DNA of 6,493 bases, from assembly GCA_021295675.1 (NCBI GenBank), contig JAGWBY010000185.1:1-6493 (forward strand). Reading direction: 5' to 3'. Shown here in pieces: positions 6,199 to 6,493 of the stretch (the stretch's first letter is position 1; every line of letters starts with the position of its first letter). Under the pieces are notes generated by a model. It did no database searches. It was not told where the DNA came from and was given only the letters and a program-made list of their open reading frames with translations. A program made the translations under genes and the position numbers. The DNA is from Candidatus Latescibacterota bacterium (GTDB taxonomy: Bacteria; Latescibacterota; UBA2968; UBA8231).

Positions 6199-6493
6199 AT
6201 GACCCATCCCGAACTCCTCAAGCGCATCACGGTGCGTCCGGATATTTTCGATGGCAAGCCCATTATTCGCGATATGCGTATCTCGGTGGAACTCATCCTG
6301 AGCTTGTTGGCCCAAGGGGTAAAGCCAGAGGCCATTTTAGCCGATTATCCCGAACTCGAAGAAGCCGACCTACAGGCGTGCGTCGCCTACGCGCACGCGG
6401 TGATCTCGCACGAGTACGCCTCCCGCGATCCCTCTACCATCGACACCGCCGCCACACTCGCCCCGCCCAGCGGCACCCCCGCCTGCCCATCCA
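6199..6493 (+). CDS. DUF433 family protein (predicted antitoxin), C-terminus cut by window edge
   Basis: The frame is open from 6199 to the window end (98 codons plus one base, no stop). Residues about 8-66 match DUF433 (PF04255/COG2442). The RITVRPDIFDGKPIIRDMRI segment at 9-28 carries the hallmark G-K-P-x-I-R-x-x-R pattern, followed by ELILSLLAQGV and the DYPELEEADLQACVAYA region at 49-65. The domain is a small helix-turn-helix-like fold. These proteins are often encoded next to a DUF5615 (COG4634) PIN-like nuclease and are predicted to be the antitoxin of that pair; here the next gene would lie beyond the edge, so this is not shown. After about residue 75 the sequence becomes rich in Pro, Thr and Ala, a low-complexity tail. 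The second R of the usual G-x-R position is preceded by D rather than G. The ATG at 6199 is favoured by GGAG at 6188-6191. Confidence 0.85.
   Translation, partial: MTHPELLKRITVRPDIFDGKPIIRDMRISVELILSLLAQGVKPEAILADYPELEEADLQACVAYAHAVISHEYASRDPSTIDTAATLAPPSGTPACPS

Noticed and set aside
6093..6335. Minus-strand 80-codon frame at the right end
   Set aside because: It is antisense to the DUF433 domain, which is clearly recognisable on the plus strand.

Overview
The window looks like a chromosomal stretch from a GC-rich, probably uncultured environmental bacterium. Family content is the only taxonomic clue: a BNR/Asp-box sialidase-like protein, a phytanoyl-CoA-dioxygenase-family oxygenase and a Gfo/Idh/MocA dehydrogenase lie close together. 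That mix is common in lineages such as Poribacteria, Latescibacterota and Planctomycetota. This is a family-level impression, not a phylogenetic result. I see no rRNA, tRNA, CRISPR array, transposase or phage gene.

Six of the seven genes are on the minus strand. Read in transcription order from the right, the first unit is a Gfo/Idh/MocA oxidoreductase (5970-4999), overlapped by a small SRPBCC ligand-binding-domain protein (5009-4551). A short hairpin with a T-run (4470-4450) plausibly ends this unit. The second unit is an Amt-family ammonium transporter (4385-3141), a phytanoyl-CoA-dioxygenase-like protein (3104-2283) and a dihydroflavonol-reductase/HpnA-like epimerase (2283-1286). The last two overlap by one base (TAATG). 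The epimerase reading frame is broken near its C-terminus. Next is a sialidase/BNR-repeat protein (1213 to beyond base 1) with its own strong ribosome binding site. It is cut by the left edge.

At the right end a gene on the plus strand (6199 to beyond 6493) encodes a DUF433 protein, a family predicted to act as antitoxin to PIN-like DUF5615 toxins. Its likely partner would lie just outside the window. A 228-base AT-rich spacer separates it from the divergent oxidoreductase gene.

No single pathway is evident. The oxidoreductase and SRPBCC protein may act together on a sugar-like or lipid-like ligand, and the oxygenase and epimerase are probably co-translated; both are inferences from spacing. 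No previously undescribed multi-gene system is convincingly visible. The points most worth checking are the broken epimerase, a local gap in the transporter's conserved core, and the DUF433 gene at the edge.
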